Part shown: piece by piece, positions 36,382-47,082 of the stretch
How the letters are laid out: the number at the start of each line of letters is the position of its first letter
Position numbering within the stretch: position 1 is the stretch's first letter
Origin: Pseudomonas bubulae
GTDB lineage: Bacteria > Pseudomonadota > Gammaproteobacteria > Pseudomonadales > Pseudomonadaceae
DNA length: 64,000 nt
Direction: 5' to 3'
NCBI RefSeq assembly: GCF_900618535.1
Contig: NZ_UYJA01000002.1
Coordinates: 186,001 to 250,000 of the forward strand
The notes under the pieces: generated by a model
Databases searched by the model: none
The model's input: the letters and a program-made list of their open reading frames with translations, nothing else
What the model was told of the DNA's origin: nothing
Program-made: the position numbers and the translations under genes

Positions 36382-38127
36382 ATGACCCGGCCCAAAGCCA
36401 ACGAGATGCTGGCTGCCTTGACGGCCTACAAACGTGCTTTTTTCAATATCGGCCTGTTCTCGGCCGTGATCAATTTACTGATGCTGGCCCCGGCCCTGTA
36501 CATGCTGCAGGTATATGACCGGGTGCTGGCATCGGGCAATCAAATGACCCTGTTGATGCTGACGCTGATGATCCTCGGCCTGTTTGGCCTGATGGGGGCG
36601 TTGGAGTGGGTGCGTAGCCAGGTGGTGATCCGCCTCGGCACGCAGATGGACATGCGCTTGAATCAGCGCGTCTACGACGCCGCTTTCGAGGCGCAATTGC
36701 GCACCGGCAGTCCGGCAGCAGCGCAGGCGTTGAATGACCTCACCAGCCTGCGCCAGTTCGCGACGGGCAATGCGCTGTTCGCGTTTTTCGACGCGCCGTG
36801 GTTTCCGGTGTATCTGTTTGTGATCTTTATGTTCAGCCCCTGGCTGGGGCTGTTGGCCTTGGGCGGCGCGGTACTGTTGATGATTCTGGCGTGGGTCAAT
36901 CAGCGCGTTTCCCAAGCGCCGCTCAAGGCCGCCAGCGAGTTGTCGGTGCAGGCCACCCAGCAGGCCAGCGCGCATCTGCGCAATGCCGAGGCCATTGAAG
37001 CCATGGGCATGCTCGACACCTTGCGCGGGCGTTGGCTGGCGCAGCACACGGCCTTTTTGGCGCAGCAGAATCTGGCCAGCGAAAAAACCGCCACCGTCAG
37101 CGCCTGGTCCAAGGGCGTGCGTCTGGCCCTGCAATCCCTGGTGCTTGGCCTCGGTGCCTTGCTGGCGGTGCAGGGGCAGATCACGGCCGGGATGATGATT
37201 GCCGGCTCCATTCTGATGGGCCGGGTGTTGAGCCCCATCGATCAGTTGATCGGCGTGTGGAAACAGTGGAGTTCGGCGCGGCTGGCCTATCAGCGTCTCG
37301 AAGCCTTGCTGCACAGCTATCCGGCTCGGGCGCAACGCATGGCTTTGCCCGCGCCACGGGGCGAGCTGGCGGTGGAGCAATTGAGCGCCAGTGCGCCCGG
37401 CACCCGTCGCGCCACCCTGGCCAACCTGAGTTTTACCCTGCCGGCCGGGCAGGTGCTGGGGGTGATCGGGCCTTCTGGTTGCGGCAAGTCAACCCTGGCC
37501 CGGCTGCTGATCGGCGTATGGCAGCCGCTGGCGGGCAAGGTGCGGCTGGACGGTGCCGAGCTGTCGCAGTGGGACAAACACCAGCTTGGCCCGCACTTGG
37601 GTTATTTGCCCCAGGACATTCAGCTGTTTGCCGGCACCATCGCGCAAAACATCGCACGCTTTGCCGAGGTGGATGCCGACAAGGTACTGGCCGCCGCGCA
37701 ACTGGCGGGTGTGCATCAGCTGATTCTGCAATTGCCCGACGGTTATGAAACGCGCCTGGGCGAGGGTGGCGCTGGTTTGTCCGGCGGGCAGAAGCAGCGC
37801 ATCGGCCTGGCCCGCGCGCTGTACGGTCTGCCTGCGGTGATCGTGCTCGACGAACCCAACTCCAACCTCGATGAAGCCGGGGAGCAGGCCTTGTTGCAGG
37901 CCATTACCCAGCTCAAACAGCACAAGCGAACCCTGATTTTGATCACCCACAAACCCAATGTGCTGACCCTCACCGACCAACTGTTGATCCTGCGCGAAGG
38001 CCAGCTACAAGCCTTTGGCCCCACGGCCAAGGTGCTCGGCGCGCCCGCTGCAGCTAAACCTGCGGCGCCCAAGCCGGCGATGAACGTGAGCTACCGGCTC
38101 GGTACGGCAGAGGCGAACAAGGCATGA
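36382..38127 (+). CDS. hasD: Type I secretion ABC transporter HasD
   Basis: A 581-aa inner-membrane ABC exporter. Membrane segments are in the first ~300 residues. The nucleotide-binding domain has Walker [10 protein letters not shown], signature [15 protein letters not shown] and Walker [13 protein letters not shown]. It powers export of HasA across both membranes, with HasE and HasF. ATG 36382 starts [21 protein letters not shown], the usual PrtD-like start; the frame extends 20 codons upstream into the REP but without family support. Its stop overlaps hasE as ATGA. Confidence 0.92.
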   Translation: MTRPKANEMLAALTAYKRAFFNIGLFSAVINLLMLAPALYMLQVYDRVLASGNQMTLLMLTLMILGLFGLMGALEWVRSQVVIRLGTQMDMRLNQRVYDAAFEAQLRTGSPAAAQALNDLTSLRQFATGNALFAFFDAPWFPVYLFVIFMFSPWLGLLALGGAVLLMILAWVNQRVSQAPLKAASELSVQATQQASAHLRNAEAIEAMGMLDTLRGRWLAQHTAFLAQQNLASEKTATVSAWSKGVRLALQSLVLGLGALLAVQGQITAGMMIAGSILMGRVLSPIDQLIGVWKQWSSARLAYQRLEALLHSYPARAQRMALPAPRGELAVEQLSASAPGTRRATLANLSFTLPAGQVLGVIGPSGCGKSTLARLLIGVWQPLAGKVRLDGAELSQWDKHQLGPHLGYLPQDIQLFAGTIAQNIARFAEVDADKVLAAAQLAGVHQLILQLPDGYETRLGEGGAGLSGGQKQRIGLARALYGLPAVIVLDEPNSNLDEAGEQALLQAITQLKQHKRTLILITHKPNVLTLTDQLLILREGQLQAFGPTAKVLGAPAAAKPAAPKPAMNVSYRLGTAEANKA

Positions 38128-39452
38128 CGCAGTTAAATGCCAAGGCCGTTGGCGACAGCAATGTGCTGCAACTGGATGACACCCGATATGCGCGCCTGGG
38201 CTGGTTGTTGATGCTCGGCGGCTTTCTCGGATTTCTCGGCTGGGCCGCATTGGCACCGCTGGATAAGGGCGTTGCGGTGTCGGGCAAGGTGATGGTTTCG
38301 GGCCATCGCAAAGTGGTGCAACACCCCAGCGGCGGGATTGTTGAGCGCATCGATGTGCGCGACGGCGACAAGGTGGTCGCAGGCCAGGTACTGATTCGCT
38401 TGAAGGAAACCCCGCTGCTGGGTCAGGCCCAATCCTTGCGCAGCCAGTTTTATGGCTCGCTGGCCAGTGAAGCGCGGCTTAATGCCGAGCGCGACGGTGT
38501 GGCCAGTGTGAGCTTTCCCACCGAGTTGACGGCATTGGCGAGCGAGCCGGAGGTGGCGTCCAATCTGGCTTTGCAACGGCAATTGTTCGATAGCCGGCGT
38601 CAGGCATTGCTGCTGGATCAGCAGGGTATCGATGAAAGCATCGCGGGCGCCGAGGCGCAGTTGCGTGGGGTACGTGACTCCCAGGCCAGCAAGGTGCTGC
38701 AGCGCACGGCCCTGGCCGAGCAGTTACAAGGTTTGCGTGAGCTGGCCCGTGAAGGCTATATCCCGCGCAATCGCCTGTTGGACAGCGAGCGGGTGTACGC
38801 CCAGGTGCTGGGTTCGATCAGTGAAGACTACGGTCGCATCGGCCAATTACAGCGACAAGTGCTGGAGATGCGTCTGAAAATTCGGCAACTGGCCGAGGAG
38901 TATCAAAAGGAAGTGCGTACGCAACTGGCCGATACCCGGGTTCGCACTGAAGACCTGCGCAATCGGCTGGCGTCGGCCGAGTTTGAGTTGGCCAACAGTC
39001 AGTTGCGCGCGCCGGTGGCCGGGATTGTGGTGGGCCTGGATGTGTTTACCGAAGGTGGGGTGATCAAGCCCGGTCAGGCGCTGATGGAAATCGTGCCCCA
39101 GGGCGAGCCCCTGCTGGTCGAGGCCCGGGTGCCGGTCGAGCTGGCCGACAAGGTGCACGCCGGGTTGCCGGTGGAGCTGATGTTTTCGGCCTTTAGCCAG
39201 AGCACCACGCCGCGGGTGGCGGGGGAAGTGATGCTGGTGTCGGCGGATCGCCAGGTCGATGAACGCACGGACGAGCCGTATTACACACTGCGTGCCCAGG
39301 TCACTGAAGCAGGCATGGCCCAGTTGGCAGGGTTGCAGATTCGCCCGGGCATGCCGGTTGAGGCATTTGTGCGCACGGGCGAGCGCTCGATGCTCAATTA
39401 CCTGTTCAAACCGCTGCTCGACCGTACTCACATGGCATTGGTGGAAGAATGA
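38124..39452 (+). CDS. hasE: Type I secretion membrane-fusion protein HasE
   Basis: A 442-aa HlyD-type adaptor. One N-terminal membrane segment (~residues 28-50, [19 protein letters not shown]) precedes the lipoyl-like hairpin, long coiled coils (about 95-290, alternating EL and RQ segments) and a beta-barrel C-terminus ([19 protein letters not shown]). It links HasD to the outer-membrane channel. The ATG overlaps the hasD stop and the gene's own stop overlaps hasF, both as ATGA, so the three are translationally coupled. Confidence 0.92.
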   Translation: MTQLNAKAVGDSNVLQLDDTRYARLGWLLMLGGFLGFLGWAALAPLDKGVAVSGKVMVSGHRKVVQHPSGGIVERIDVRDGDKVVAGQVLIRLKETPLLGQAQSLRSQFYGSLASEARLNAERDGVASVSFPTELTALASEPEVASNLALQRQLFDSRRQALLLDQQGIDESIAGAEAQLRGVRDSQASKVLQRTALAEQLQGLRELAREGYIPRNRLLDSERVYAQVLGSISEDYGRIGQLQRQVLEMRLKIRQLAEEYQKEVRTQLADTRVRTEDLRNRLASAEFELANSQLRAPVAGIVVGLDVFTEGGVIKPGQALMEIVPQGEPLLVEARVPVELADKVHAGLPVELMFSAFSQSTTPRVAGEVMLVSADRQVDERTDEPYYTLRAQVTEAGMAQLAGLQIRPGMPVEAFVRTGERSMLNYLFKPLLDRTHMALVEE

Positions 39453-40768
39453 CCGTGCGCCAGTTTGTATGTGGATTATTGATGGTGTGCACGGGGCCGG
39501 TGCAGGCATTGGGGTTGCTGGACGCCTACGATCTGGCCGTGCGCAATGACCCGACCTTCCAGGCCGCCATCGAAGAGCGTGCCGCCGGTGAGGAGAACCG
39601 CGCCCTTGGCCGCTCCGCGTTGCTGCCGACCCTGTCGTGGAACTACAACAACTCACGCAACGAGTCTGAAGTCACCCAGGCCAGCACCCGGACCGATCGC
39701 GACTACCGCAGTTATGCGGCAACCTTGACCTTGCAGCAACCACTGCTGGACTACGAAGCCTACGCACGATTCCGCCAGGGCGCGGCGCAGGCGTTGTTTT
39801 CTGATGAACGCTTTCGCAGCAAAAGCCAGTATCTGGCGGTGCGGCTGCTTAATGCCTATAGCCAGGCCTTGCTGGCACAGGAGCGCATTGAACTGAGCCG
39901 TGCGCAAAAGCGTGCTTTTGCCGAGCGTTTGCAGCTTAACCAGCGATTGCTCAAGGGCGGCGAGGGCACCCGCACAGATGTGCTGGAAACCCAGGCGCGC
40001 CTGAGCATGGCGGTGGCCGAAGAAATCGAGGCGCAAGACAATCAGGACGCAGCCCTGCGGGAGCTGGAGGCGATGCTTGGCGAGCCGTTGCAGATCGGGC
40101 AACTGGCCCCGCTGGCGGCGCACTTTGCGATTGCGCCGCTGGAGCCGCAGCGCTTTGAAAGCTGGCGCGAGCTGGCCCTGGCCAATAACCCGGAACTGGC
40201 CTCGCAGCAGCATGCGCTGACCTCGGCCGAGTACGAGGTGGAGCGCAAGCGCGCCGGGCATCTGCCCAAACTCAGCTTGTATGCCAGCAGCCGTCAGACC
40301 AGTTCTGACTCCGAAAGTACCTATAACCAGAAATACGACACCAACAGTGTCGGCATTCAGCTCACCGTGCCGTTGTTTGCGGGGGGATCGGTGTCGGCAT
40401 CGACCCGCCAGGCCGCGCGGCAATTGTCCCAGGCCCAGTATGAACTGGACGCGCAAACAGCCAGCACGCTGGTGGACCTGCGCAAGCAGTACAACCTCAA
40501 TAGCAGTGCTGCGGCCAAGGTGCGGGCCTATGAAATGGCGGTGGAGTCCGCCGGTGCCCTGGTGCAGGCGACGCAGAAAAGCGTGAGTGGCGGCGAGCGG
40601 GTCAATCTGGATGTGCTGGATGCCGAGCAGCAGTTGTTCAGTGCCAAGCGGGATCTGGCCGAGGCACGCTATGCGTATTTATTGGCACGGGTACAGCTCA
40701 GGTATTACGCGGGGGTATTAAACGAGGGGGATTTGCGGCAGGTGGCGGGGTATTTTCGGGCCCATTAA
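39449..40768 (+). CDS. hasF: Type I secretion outer-membrane channel HasF (TolC-like)
   Basis: A 439-aa TolC-family protein with a signal peptide (residues ~1-22, ending VQALG). Two duplicated outer-membrane-efflux repeats are present, with LNAYSQALLAQERIELSRAQKR in the first and YEMAVESAGALVQATQKSVSGG in the second. It forms the trimeric outer-membrane tunnel for HasA. In Serratia, TolC/HasF is encoded elsewhere; in Pseudomonas the dedicated gene completes the operon, as here. It closes the operon at 40768. Confidence 0.92.
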   Translation: MTVRQFVCGLLMVCTGPVQALGLLDAYDLAVRNDPTFQAAIEERAAGEENRALGRSALLPTLSWNYNNSRNESEVTQASTRTDRDYRSYAATLTLQQPLLDYEAYARFRQGAAQALFSDERFRSKSQYLAVRLLNAYSQALLAQERIELSRAQKRAFAERLQLNQRLLKGGEGTRTDVLETQARLSMAVAEEIEAQDNQDAALRELEAMLGEPLQIGQLAPLAAHFAIAPLEPQRFESWRELALANNPELASQQHALTSAEYEVERKRAGHLPKLSLYASSRQTSSDSESTYNQKYDTNSVGIQLTVPLFAGGSVSASTRQAARQLSQAQYELDAQTASTLVDLRKQYNLNSSAAAKVRAYEMAVESAGALVQATQKSVSGGERVNLDVLDAEQQLFSAKRDLAEARYAYLLARVQLRYYAGVLNEGDLRQVAGYFRAH

Positions 40769-40792
40769 ACATGGCCATATTGCGGCCTTACC

Positions 40793-40856
40793 ATCGCGGG
40801 CAAGCCCGCCCCCACAGGTATTGCGCTGATCCTGTGGGAGCGGGCTTGCTCGCGAT
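40793..40856. repeat. REP palindrome pair
   Basis: ATCGCGGGCAAGCCCGCC and the inverse GAGCGGGCTTGCTCGCGAT lie between the convergent hasF and trmA genes. The arms differ at several bases, so this copy is older or a hybrid of two REP variants. Confidence 0.8.
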
Positions 40857-40886
40857 TCGGTCGACACGGTGTATCAGAACCTGTGT

Positions 40887-41975
40887 TTACCGACGAACCA
40901 GCAACACACCCGATTCCATATGGTGCGTCCACGGAAACTGGTCAAATACCGCGCAGCGCTGGATACGGTGAGTATCGTGCAGTTGGGCGATATTCTCGGC
41001 CAATGTCGCCGGGTTGCACGAGATATACAGGATGTTGTCGAAACGGCGGGTCAGCTCACAGGTGTCCGGGTCCATGCCCGCGCGAGGCGGGTCGACGAAG
41101 ACGCTGCCGAACTCGTAGCTTTTCAGGTCGATGCCCTGCAAGCGACGGAACGGACGTACTTCGTTCAGGGCTTCGGTCAGCTCTTCGGCCGACAAGCGTA
41201 CCAGCGTGACGTTATCCACAGCGTTGTCGCGCAGGTTGTTCAGCGCGGCGTATACCGACGTCTTGCTGATTTCGGTGGCAAGTACCTTACGCACACGGGT
41301 AGCCAGCGGCAGGGTGAAGTTGCCGTTGCCGCAATACAGCTCCAGCAGATCATCCGAACGCTCGCCCAGTGCGTCGTATGCCCAATTGAGCATCTTCTGG
41401 TTGACCGTACCGTTTGGCTGGGTGAACGCGCCTTCAGGCTGTTGATACGTGAAGGTGCGGCCTGCCACTTCCAGCTTCTCGACTACATGATCGCGGCCAA
41501 TCACAACACGTTTGCCCTTGGAGCGACCGATCACGCTGATATCCAGGTCTTTGGCCAACTGCTCGGCGGCGGTTTGCCAGTGCTCGTCCAGCGGGCGGTG
41601 ATAGCACAAGGTGACCATTGCATCGCCTGCCAGGGTGGTCTGGAACTCCACCTGGAACAACTTGTGGCTCAGGGCCGAACTGGCTTGCCAGGCAGCCTTG
41701 AGCTGGGGCATCAGTTGGTTGATGCGCAGGCTGGCGATCGGGAAGTCTTCGATCAGAATCGGTGTGCGCTTGTCGTCCTGGGCAAACATGGCGTAGTGAC
41801 GCTCACCACCCTCGCGCCACAGACGGAACTCGGCCCGCAGGCGAAAGTGCTTGAGCGGCGAGTCGAACACCTGCGGCTCAGGCGCATCGAAGGGCGCCAG
41901 CAGCTCACGCAGACGGTTGGCCTTGGCTTCAAGCTCAACGGCGTAGGTAGCAGAATCAAACGGCAAGGCACTCAT
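40887..41975 (-). CDS. trmA: tRNA (uracil-5-)-methyltransferase TrmA
   Basis: A 362-aa SAM-dependent enzyme that makes ribothymidine 54 in tRNAs. Motifs are [14 protein letters not shown] (SAM site), FVDPPRAG and the catalytic Cys in [13 protein letters not shown] catalytic general-base Glu of the family is in HMESGVLL near the end. The length equals E. coli TrmA (366). ATG 41975 overlaps the end of the purine permease gene by 4 bp, so the two genes are read together. It is not part of the has operon. Confidence 0.95.
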   Translation of the reverse strand: MSALPFDSATYAVELEAKANRLRELLAPFDAPEPQVFDSPLKHFRLRAEFRLWREGGERHYAMFAQDDKRTPILIEDFPIASLRINQLMPQLKAAWQASSALSHKLFQVEFQTTLAGDAMVTLCYHRPLDEHWQTAAEQLAKDLDISVIGRSKGKRVVIGRDHVVEKLEVAGRTFTYQQPEGAFTQPNGTVNQKMLNWAYDALGERSDDLLELYCGNGNFTLPLATRVRKVLATEISKTSVYAALNNLRDNAVDNVTLVRLSAEELTEALNEVRPFRRLQGIDLKSYEFGSVFVDPPRAGMDPDTCELTRRFDNILYISCNPATLAENIAQLHDTHRIQRCAVFDQFPWTHHMESGVLLVRR

Positions 41976-43267
41976 GCGTTAAACCAACCCAGCTTGACCA
42001 CAAACAGAACCGACAAAATGATCAGCGGTGCATTCAACTCGCGGGCGCGGCCCGACAGCAGCTTGATCACGGTCCAGGAAATAAAGCCGAAGGCGATGCC
42101 GTTGGCGATGGAGTAGGTGAACGGCATGGCCAGGGCGGTGATTACCACCGGGGCGGCGACAGTTACGTCGTCCCATTCGATTTCTGCCAGGCCGCTCATC
42201 ATCAGTACGGCCACGAACATCAGCGCAGGCGCGGTGGCGAAAGCTGGAACGCTGGCCGCCAATGGCGAGAAGAACAGCGCCAGCAGGAACATGATGCCAA
42301 CCACAATGGCGGTCAGGCCGGTACGGCCACCGGCGCTCACGCCCGCTGCCGACTCGATGTAGCTGGTGGTGGTCGAAGTGCCCAGCAGCGAACCGGCCAT
42401 GGCCGCGGTGCTGTCGGCGATCAGGGCGCGGCCCATTTTCGGCATGTGGCCGTCCTTGCCCATCAGCCCGGCGCGCTTGGCAACGCCGATCAGGGTGCCG
42501 GAGTTGTCGAACAGGTCAACAAACAGGAAGGCAAAGATCACGCTGATCAGGCCGATATCCAGCGCGCCTTTGATATCCAGCTGCAGGAAGGTCGGAGCCA
42601 GGGAGGGCGGCATCGACACGACACCACCGAAATCGGTCACGCCCATGGCAATCGAGGCAATGGTCACGGCCAGGATGCCAATCAGCACCGCCCCGCGCAC
42701 TTTCATCGCTTCAAGGGCCACGATCAGGGCAAAGCCCAGGGAGGCGAGGATCACTTTTGGCTGAGCCAGATCGCCCATACCTACCAGGGTAGCCTTGTTG
42801 GCAACCACGATACCGGCGTTGCCCAGGGCGATCAGCGCCAGGAACAGGCCGATACCGGCGGCAATGGCCGAGCGCAGCGGTAGCGGGATGCTGTTGATGA
42901 TCCATTCGCGGATGCGAAAGATCGACAGCAGGAAGAACAGCACTGCCGAGATAAACACTGCGCCCAGCGCGACCTGCCAGGTATGGCCAAGGTGCAGCAC
43001 CACGGTGTAGGTGAAAAAGGCGTTCAGGCCCATGCCCGGTGCCAGTGCAATCGGGTAGTTGGCGATAATGCCCATGGTGGCTGAACCGATGGCGGCCGCC
43101 AGACAGGTGGCAACAAACACGGCGCCCTTGTCCATGCCCGTTTCACCGAGGATGCTCGGGTTTACGAACAGGATATAGGCCATCGCCAGGAAGGTGGTGA
43201 TACCCGCAAGTATCTCGGTACGCACATTGGTGTTGTGTGCTTTGAGTTGAAACAGCCTTTCCAGCAT
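41972..43267 (-). CDS. NCS2-family purine permease (AzgA-like)
   Basis: A 431-aa membrane transporter with about 12-14 hydrophobic segments. The signature [38 protein letters not shown] and the early [25 protein letters not shown] segment place it in the adenine/guanine/hypoxanthine (AzgA/PurP) branch rather than the xanthine or uracil branch. It probably imports purine bases by proton symport. It is the upstream gene of a unit with trmA, whose link to base supply may be fortuitous. The start is ATG 43267. Confidence 0.88.
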   Translation of the reverse strand: MLERLFQLKAHNTNVRTEILAGITTFLAMAYILFVNPSILGETGMDKGAVFVATCLAAAIGSATMGIIANYPIALAPGMGLNAFFTYTVVLHLGHTWQVALGAVFISAVLFFLLSIFRIREWIINSIPLPLRSAIAAGIGLFLALIALGNAGIVVANKATLVGMGDLAQPKVILASLGFALIVALEAMKVRGAVLIGILAVTIASIAMGVTDFGGVVSMPPSLAPTFLQLDIKGALDIGLISVIFAFLFVDLFDNSGTLIGVAKRAGLMGKDGHMPKMGRALIADSTAAMAGSLLGTSTTTSYIESAAGVSAGGRTGLTAIVVGIMFLLALFFSPLAASVPAFATAPALMFVAVLMMSGLAEIEWDDVTVAAPVVITALAMPFTYSIANGIAFGFISWTVIKLLSGRARELNAPLIILSVLFVVKLGWFNA

Positions 43268-43477
43268 GCCAGTCCCCGTGGCGCCAAATGCGCCGTGATT
43301 AAATCGTTTTCAACAGCAAAGCACAGACGCGGACCGCCTGAAGATTTTCTGTCTGTCGGAAAAAGCCGCGCATCATACCAGCAGCTCGTGGATATGGCTG
43401 CTTTGGTTACCTTGCGAGGCCATGTTTTATAACCTTGATGTGGCAGGCATACTGCGTGCCAGTTTTCGGAGGGACCC

Positions 43478-43915
43478 ATGAAGCACTTCATCAAACCTGT
43501 TTCAGCCTGTTTTGGCCTCTTTATAAGTGCCGCTGTCAGCGCTGCGCCTGCCATGCCTTTGAGCACTGTCGAGATCCTCAAGGTAGCGTCTGTTTCCTGT
43601 GCGGTGGAGGATGTGTCCGATGGTCGCGAGCAGACCCGCTGCGACCATAACGGCCCCCATATCAAGGTCTATGTGCTGGAACGCGGTTACGGCGGCCAGC
43701 CGAATGTGACTCTGGACGGCCAGGAAGTGGATGGCGTACGGGCGCCGGTATGCAATCAGGGCGAGGGGCTGGTGGCCTGTAACGGTTCAGGCACCACCGT
43801 GGGGCACTTGTACACCTTTGATCTGGGTAACAAGAACGGTGGCTGGTTCGAGTTCAGTAACAGTTCGCTGGTACCGCCGCACAATCGGCTGGGTGTGAAG
43901 CTATATATAAGGTAG
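43478..43915 (+). CDS. Small secreted protein, possibly DUF4879 (YolA-like)
   Basis: A 145-aa protein with a clear signal peptide (residues ~1-22, cleaved in VSAAP). The mature part has three or four Cys (SCAVED, TRCDH, PVCNQ, VACNG), suggesting two disulphides. The segment VLERGYGGQPNVTLDGQEV recalls the DUF4879/YolA family of secreted proteins of unknown function. I base this on memory of a short pattern only. GGAGGG precedes the ATG. No partner gene is adjacent on this strand. Confidence 0.65.
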   Translation: MKHFIKPVSACFGLFISAAVSAAPAMPLSTVEILKVASVSCAVEDVSDGREQTRCDHNGPHIKVYVLERGYGGQPNVTLDGQEVDGVRAPVCNQGEGLVACNGSGTTVGHLYTFDLGNKNGGWFEFSNSSLVPPHNRLGVKLYIR

Positions 43916-43937
43916 CAGCGGCTGCAGAAAACCTCCG

Positions 43938-43992
43938 CCGTGGGAGCGAGCCTGCTCGCGAACGCTTTTCGCGAGCAGGCTCGCTCCCACGG
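43938..43992. repeat. REP palindrome pair
   Basis: CCGTGGGAGCGAGCCTGCTC and its exact inverse lie between the convergent secreted-protein and MFS genes. The same variant as at 16438, with only the centre changed. Confidence 0.85.
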
Positions 43993-44017
43993 AAGGGCTT
44001 GATCGGGAACAGAATAT

Positions 44018-45247
44018 CTAGAGGGTATTGCGCTCTTCCACCATCCGGTCCCGATTGGCCAGCCCCGGGAACAGTTTTATCCACAGCCCGGTAACAATCA
44101 GCGTACCGACGCCGCCCAGCACGACAGCAGGCACTGTGCCCAGCCAGTGAGCCGTGGCCCCGGATTCAAACTCCCCCAACTGGTTGGACGCGCCGATAAA
44201 CAGACCGTTAACCGCGCTCACCCGGCCACGCATCTCGTCCGGGGTCTCCAGTTGCACAAACGAGGCGCGAATCACCATGCTGATCATGTCCGCCGCGCCG
44301 AGTACCACCAGTACCGCCAATGAAAACCAGAACGAGGTCGACAGGCCGAAGGCAATGGTGGCAACGCCGAAGACCCCCACAGCGGTGAACATCACGCGCC
44401 CCACCTTGCGCTCCACCGGGAATCTGGCCAACCACAATGACATCAGCAAGGCGCCGATCGCCGGTGCCGAACGCAACATGCCCAGACCCCAGGGGCCGGT
44501 CAGCAGAATATCCTTGGCAAACACCGGCAGCAGCGCCGTGGCCCCGCCCAGCAGCACGGCAAACAGGTCCAGGGAGATAGCGCCCAGCACGTCCGGGCGA
44601 CTGCGAATAAAACGTATGCCCGCCAGCAATGAGTCCAGCGTGGCCTTGGCCTTGTTCAACGGCAACTGACGGGCTGGCAGGTTGCTCATCAGCAGTGCCG
44701 CAATCAGGTACAGCGCCACGCTCGGGCCATACACCCACACGCTGCCAAAGGCATACAACAGGCCGCCAAACGCCGGTGCGACGATGGTTGCCGATTGTTG
44801 TGCCGCTTGTGCCGCCGCCACGGCCCGGGGAAACAGCTCAACTGGCACGATGGAAGGCAGCAGCGCCTGGGTGGCAGGCATTTCGAAGGAGCGGGCCGCG
44901 CCGAGCAAAAACGCGAGGATAAAGATCATTTCCCGGGTGATATGGTCGCTGGCACTGCTAATGGCCAGTGTCAGGGCAATCATCGCCTGCAGTGACTGGC
45001 ACACGGCGGCCACCCTGCGGCGGTCATAGCGGTCGGCCACATGCCCGGTGTGCAGCATGAACAGCAGGCGTGGAGCGAACTCGATCAAGCCCACCCAACC
45101 CAGGTCCATCACGTTGCCGGTGAGCTGATAGAGTTTCCAGCCGATGGCCACTGTCAGCATCTGAAATGCACTGGCGGTGAAGATGCGAGCAAACCAGAAG
45201 GCCACAAAGGGTCGGTGATGGCGTAGCAGAAGGGGCTGGCTGGTCAT
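44018..45247 (-). CDS. MFS transporter, EntS/macrolide-efflux-like
   Basis: A protein of about 409 aa with 10-12 hydrophobic segments. GHVADRYDRRRVAAVCQSLQ matches the loop 2-3 MFS motif, and the MFS_3 branch (EntS-like) has the same FWFARIFTASAFQMLTVAIGW start. Members export siderophores or drugs. The substrate is unknown, and the haem-uptake operon nearby is not evidence for one. The start is uncertain: I use ATG 45247 because the first membrane span begins shortly after. A GTG at 45292 would add 15 polar residues. Neither has a clear ribosome site. Confidence 0.75.
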   Translation of the reverse strand: MTSQPLLLRHHRPFVAFWFARIFTASAFQMLTVAIGWKLYQLTGNVMDLGWVGLIEFAPRLLFMLHTGHVADRYDRRRVAAVCQSLQAMIALTLAISSASDHITREMIFILAFLLGAARSFEMPATQALLPSIVPVELFPRAVAAAQAAQQSATIVAPAFGGLLYAFGSVWVYGPSVALYLIAALLMSNLPARQLPLNKAKATLDSLLAGIRFIRSRPDVLGAISLDLFAVLLGGATALLPVFAKDILLTGPWGLGMLRSAPAIGALLMSLWLARFPVERKVGRVMFTAVGVFGVATIAFGLSTSFWFSLAVLVVLGAADMISMVIRASFVQLETPDEMRGRVSAVNGLFIGASNQLGEFESGATAHWLGTVPAVVLGGVGTLIVTGLWIKLFPGLANRDRMVEERNTL

Positions 45248-45639
45248 GTGGGAGGATCGTGCTGAAGGGTTGGGGGAGGCCGAGATTATCACTGTTTTGT
45301 AACAAATAATGACTCAAAACATCATGATCTCCGGGAGCCTGATAAGGGATTTCTGCGATTCCCTGCACTTCTTGCAACGGTCTATATCAAGGGCTGAGGC
45401 ATCGTGTCACGCGACAACAAACCACATTAGCCGTGTGTCAGGAATGGACTACTCTTTCCACCATGCTTGATCCAGATCAAAACCTCTCCGGTTTTGTCTG
45501 AGTGGCCAGTCGGCCAGATCCCTTTTTGTTGTGGTTAAAAAGCGAGCAGCGATTCGCAGCGGCCATGGCTTGCGGGGAAGTTGGATCCGGGCGCGACGCT
45601 CGGGTCCTCAACGACCTGATACCTGATAGAGGAAGACTT
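45248..45639. other. Intergenic region between the MFS gene and cioA
   Basis: About 390 bases without a supported gene. It holds the divergent promoters. The only strong motif seen is the ANR-type box at 45467. The frame of cioA stays open back to 45502 but without family support, so that part is not treated as coding. Confidence 0.6.
45467..45480. promoter_or_regulatory. ANR/FNR-type box upstream of cioA
   Basis: TTGATCCAGATCAA is a perfect TTGAT-N4-ATCAA dyad, about 160 bp before the cioA start. ANR, the Pseudomonas oxygen sensor, represses or activates cio in other species, so oxygen-linked control is likely here. Confidence 0.8.
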
Positions 45640-47079
45640 ATGTTCGGTTTGGAGGCTCTCGATCTCGCCCGAATTCAGTTCGCGTTTACCGTGTCGTTCC
45701 ACATTCTTTTTCCCGCCATTACCATCGGTCTCGCCAGTTATCTCATGGTGCTCGAAGGCATGTGGCTGAAAACCCGTGACGACACCTACCGCGACCTGTA
45801 CCACTTTTGGTCGAAGATATTCGCCGTCAACTTTGGGATGGGCGTGGTGTCGGGCCTGGTCATGGCCTATCAGTTCGGTACCAACTGGTCGAGGTTCTCG
45901 GACTTCGCCGGTGCTGTTACCGGGCCGCTACTGACCTATGAAGTACTCACCGCATTCTTCCTTGAAGCAGGTTTTCTGGGGGTCATGCTGTTTGGCTGGA
46001 ACCGCGTCGGTCGCGGGATGCACTTTTTCTCGACCGTCATGGTGGCCATCGGCACACTGATCTCGACCTTCTGGATCCTGGCCTCCAACAGCTGGATGCA
46101 GACCCCGCAAGGTTTTGAAATCATCGATGGCCGAGTCATTCCGGTGGACTGGCTGGCGGTGATTTTCAACCCGTCGTTCCCTTACCGTCTGGCGCACATG
46201 GCCACGGCCGCCTTTGTTGCCACGGCATTTTTCGTCGGTGCCTCGGCCGCCTGGCACCTGTTGCGCGGTCGCAATACACCGGCCATTCGTCGCATGTTCT
46301 CGATGGCGATGTGGATGGCCCTGGTGGTTGCGCCGGTGCAGGCCTTTATTGGTGACGCCCACGGCCTGAATACCCTTGAGTATCAGCCGGTGAAAATCGC
46401 CGCGATCGAAGGTCACTGGGAAAACAAGCCGGGTGAACCGACGCCGCTGATTCTGTTCGGCATTCCCAACATGAAAACCGAGACCACGGACTACAAGATC
46501 GAGGTGCCATACCTGGGCAGCCTGATCCTGACCCATAGTCTGGACAAGCAGATCCCGGCCATGAAGGACTATCCGGCAGCGGATCGTCCGAACTCGACCA
46601 TCGTGTTCTTCACCTTCCGCATCATGGTTGCGCTGGGCATGTTGATGATCTTTATCGGCCTGTGGAGCGTGTGGCTGCGTAAACGCGGCACCCTCTACGA
46701 GAACCGCTGGTTCTTGCGCCTGGTGCTGTGGATGGGGCCATCGGGCCTGATCGCGATCCTCGCGGGCTGGTTTACTACCGAGATTGGTCGTCAACCGTGG
46801 GTGGTCTACGGGCTGATGCGCACGGCTGATGCTTCGTCCAACCACAGCGTCACGCAAATGAGCATCACGCTGGTCATGTTTGTCGTGGTGTATTTCTCGC
46901 TGTTCGGTGTAGGTCTGGGCTACATGATGCGTCTGGTACGCAAGGGTCCGATCACCCACGAAGGCGATGACGAAACCCACGGTGGCCCAGGCCAGCAACG
47001 CACGCCTGCCCGTCCTCTGTCTGCAGCCCATGAGGGTACAGATGAAGGCCACAGCGACAGCCTGACGAAGGGGAATTGA
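45640..47079 (+). CDS. cioA: Cyanide-insensitive quinol oxidase subunit I
   Basis: A 479-aa haem subunit of a bd-type ubiquinol oxidase. FTVSFHILFPAITIGLASYL holds the first haem-ligand His, and PWVVYGLMRTADASSNHS is the signature near the C-terminus. About nine membrane segments are present. The shorter length and short quinone loop separate CioA from the cyanide-sensitive CydA. It oxidises ubiquinol and reduces O2, supporting respiration in cyanide or at low oxygen. GAGGAAGA precedes ATG 45640. The next gene follows after 3 bp. Confidence 0.94.
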   Translation: MFGLEALDLARIQFAFTVSFHILFPAITIGLASYLMVLEGMWLKTRDDTYRDLYHFWSKIFAVNFGMGVVSGLVMAYQFGTNWSRFSDFAGAVTGPLLTYEVLTAFFLEAGFLGVMLFGWNRVGRGMHFFSTVMVAIGTLISTFWILASNSWMQTPQGFEIIDGRVIPVDWLAVIFNPSFPYRLAHMATAAFVATAFFVGASAAWHLLRGRNTPAIRRMFSMAMWMALVVAPVQAFIGDAHGLNTLEYQPVKIAAIEGHWENKPGEPTPLILFGIPNMKTETTDYKIEVPYLGSLILTHSLDKQIPAMKDYPAADRPNSTIVFFTFRIMVALGMLMIFIGLWSVWLRKRGTLYENRWFLRLVLWMGPSGLIAILAGWFTTEIGRQPWVVYGLMRTADASSNHSVTQMSITLVMFVVVYFSLFGVGLGYMMRLVRKGPITHEGDDETHGGPGQQRTPARPLSAAHEGTDEGHSDSLTKGN

Positions 47080-47082
47080 GTC

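Noticed and set aside
45502..45639. N-terminal extension of cioA from 45502
   Set aside because: CioA family proteins start with MFGLEALDLARIQFA, which begins at 45640 after a good ribosome site. The extension covers the promoter region.
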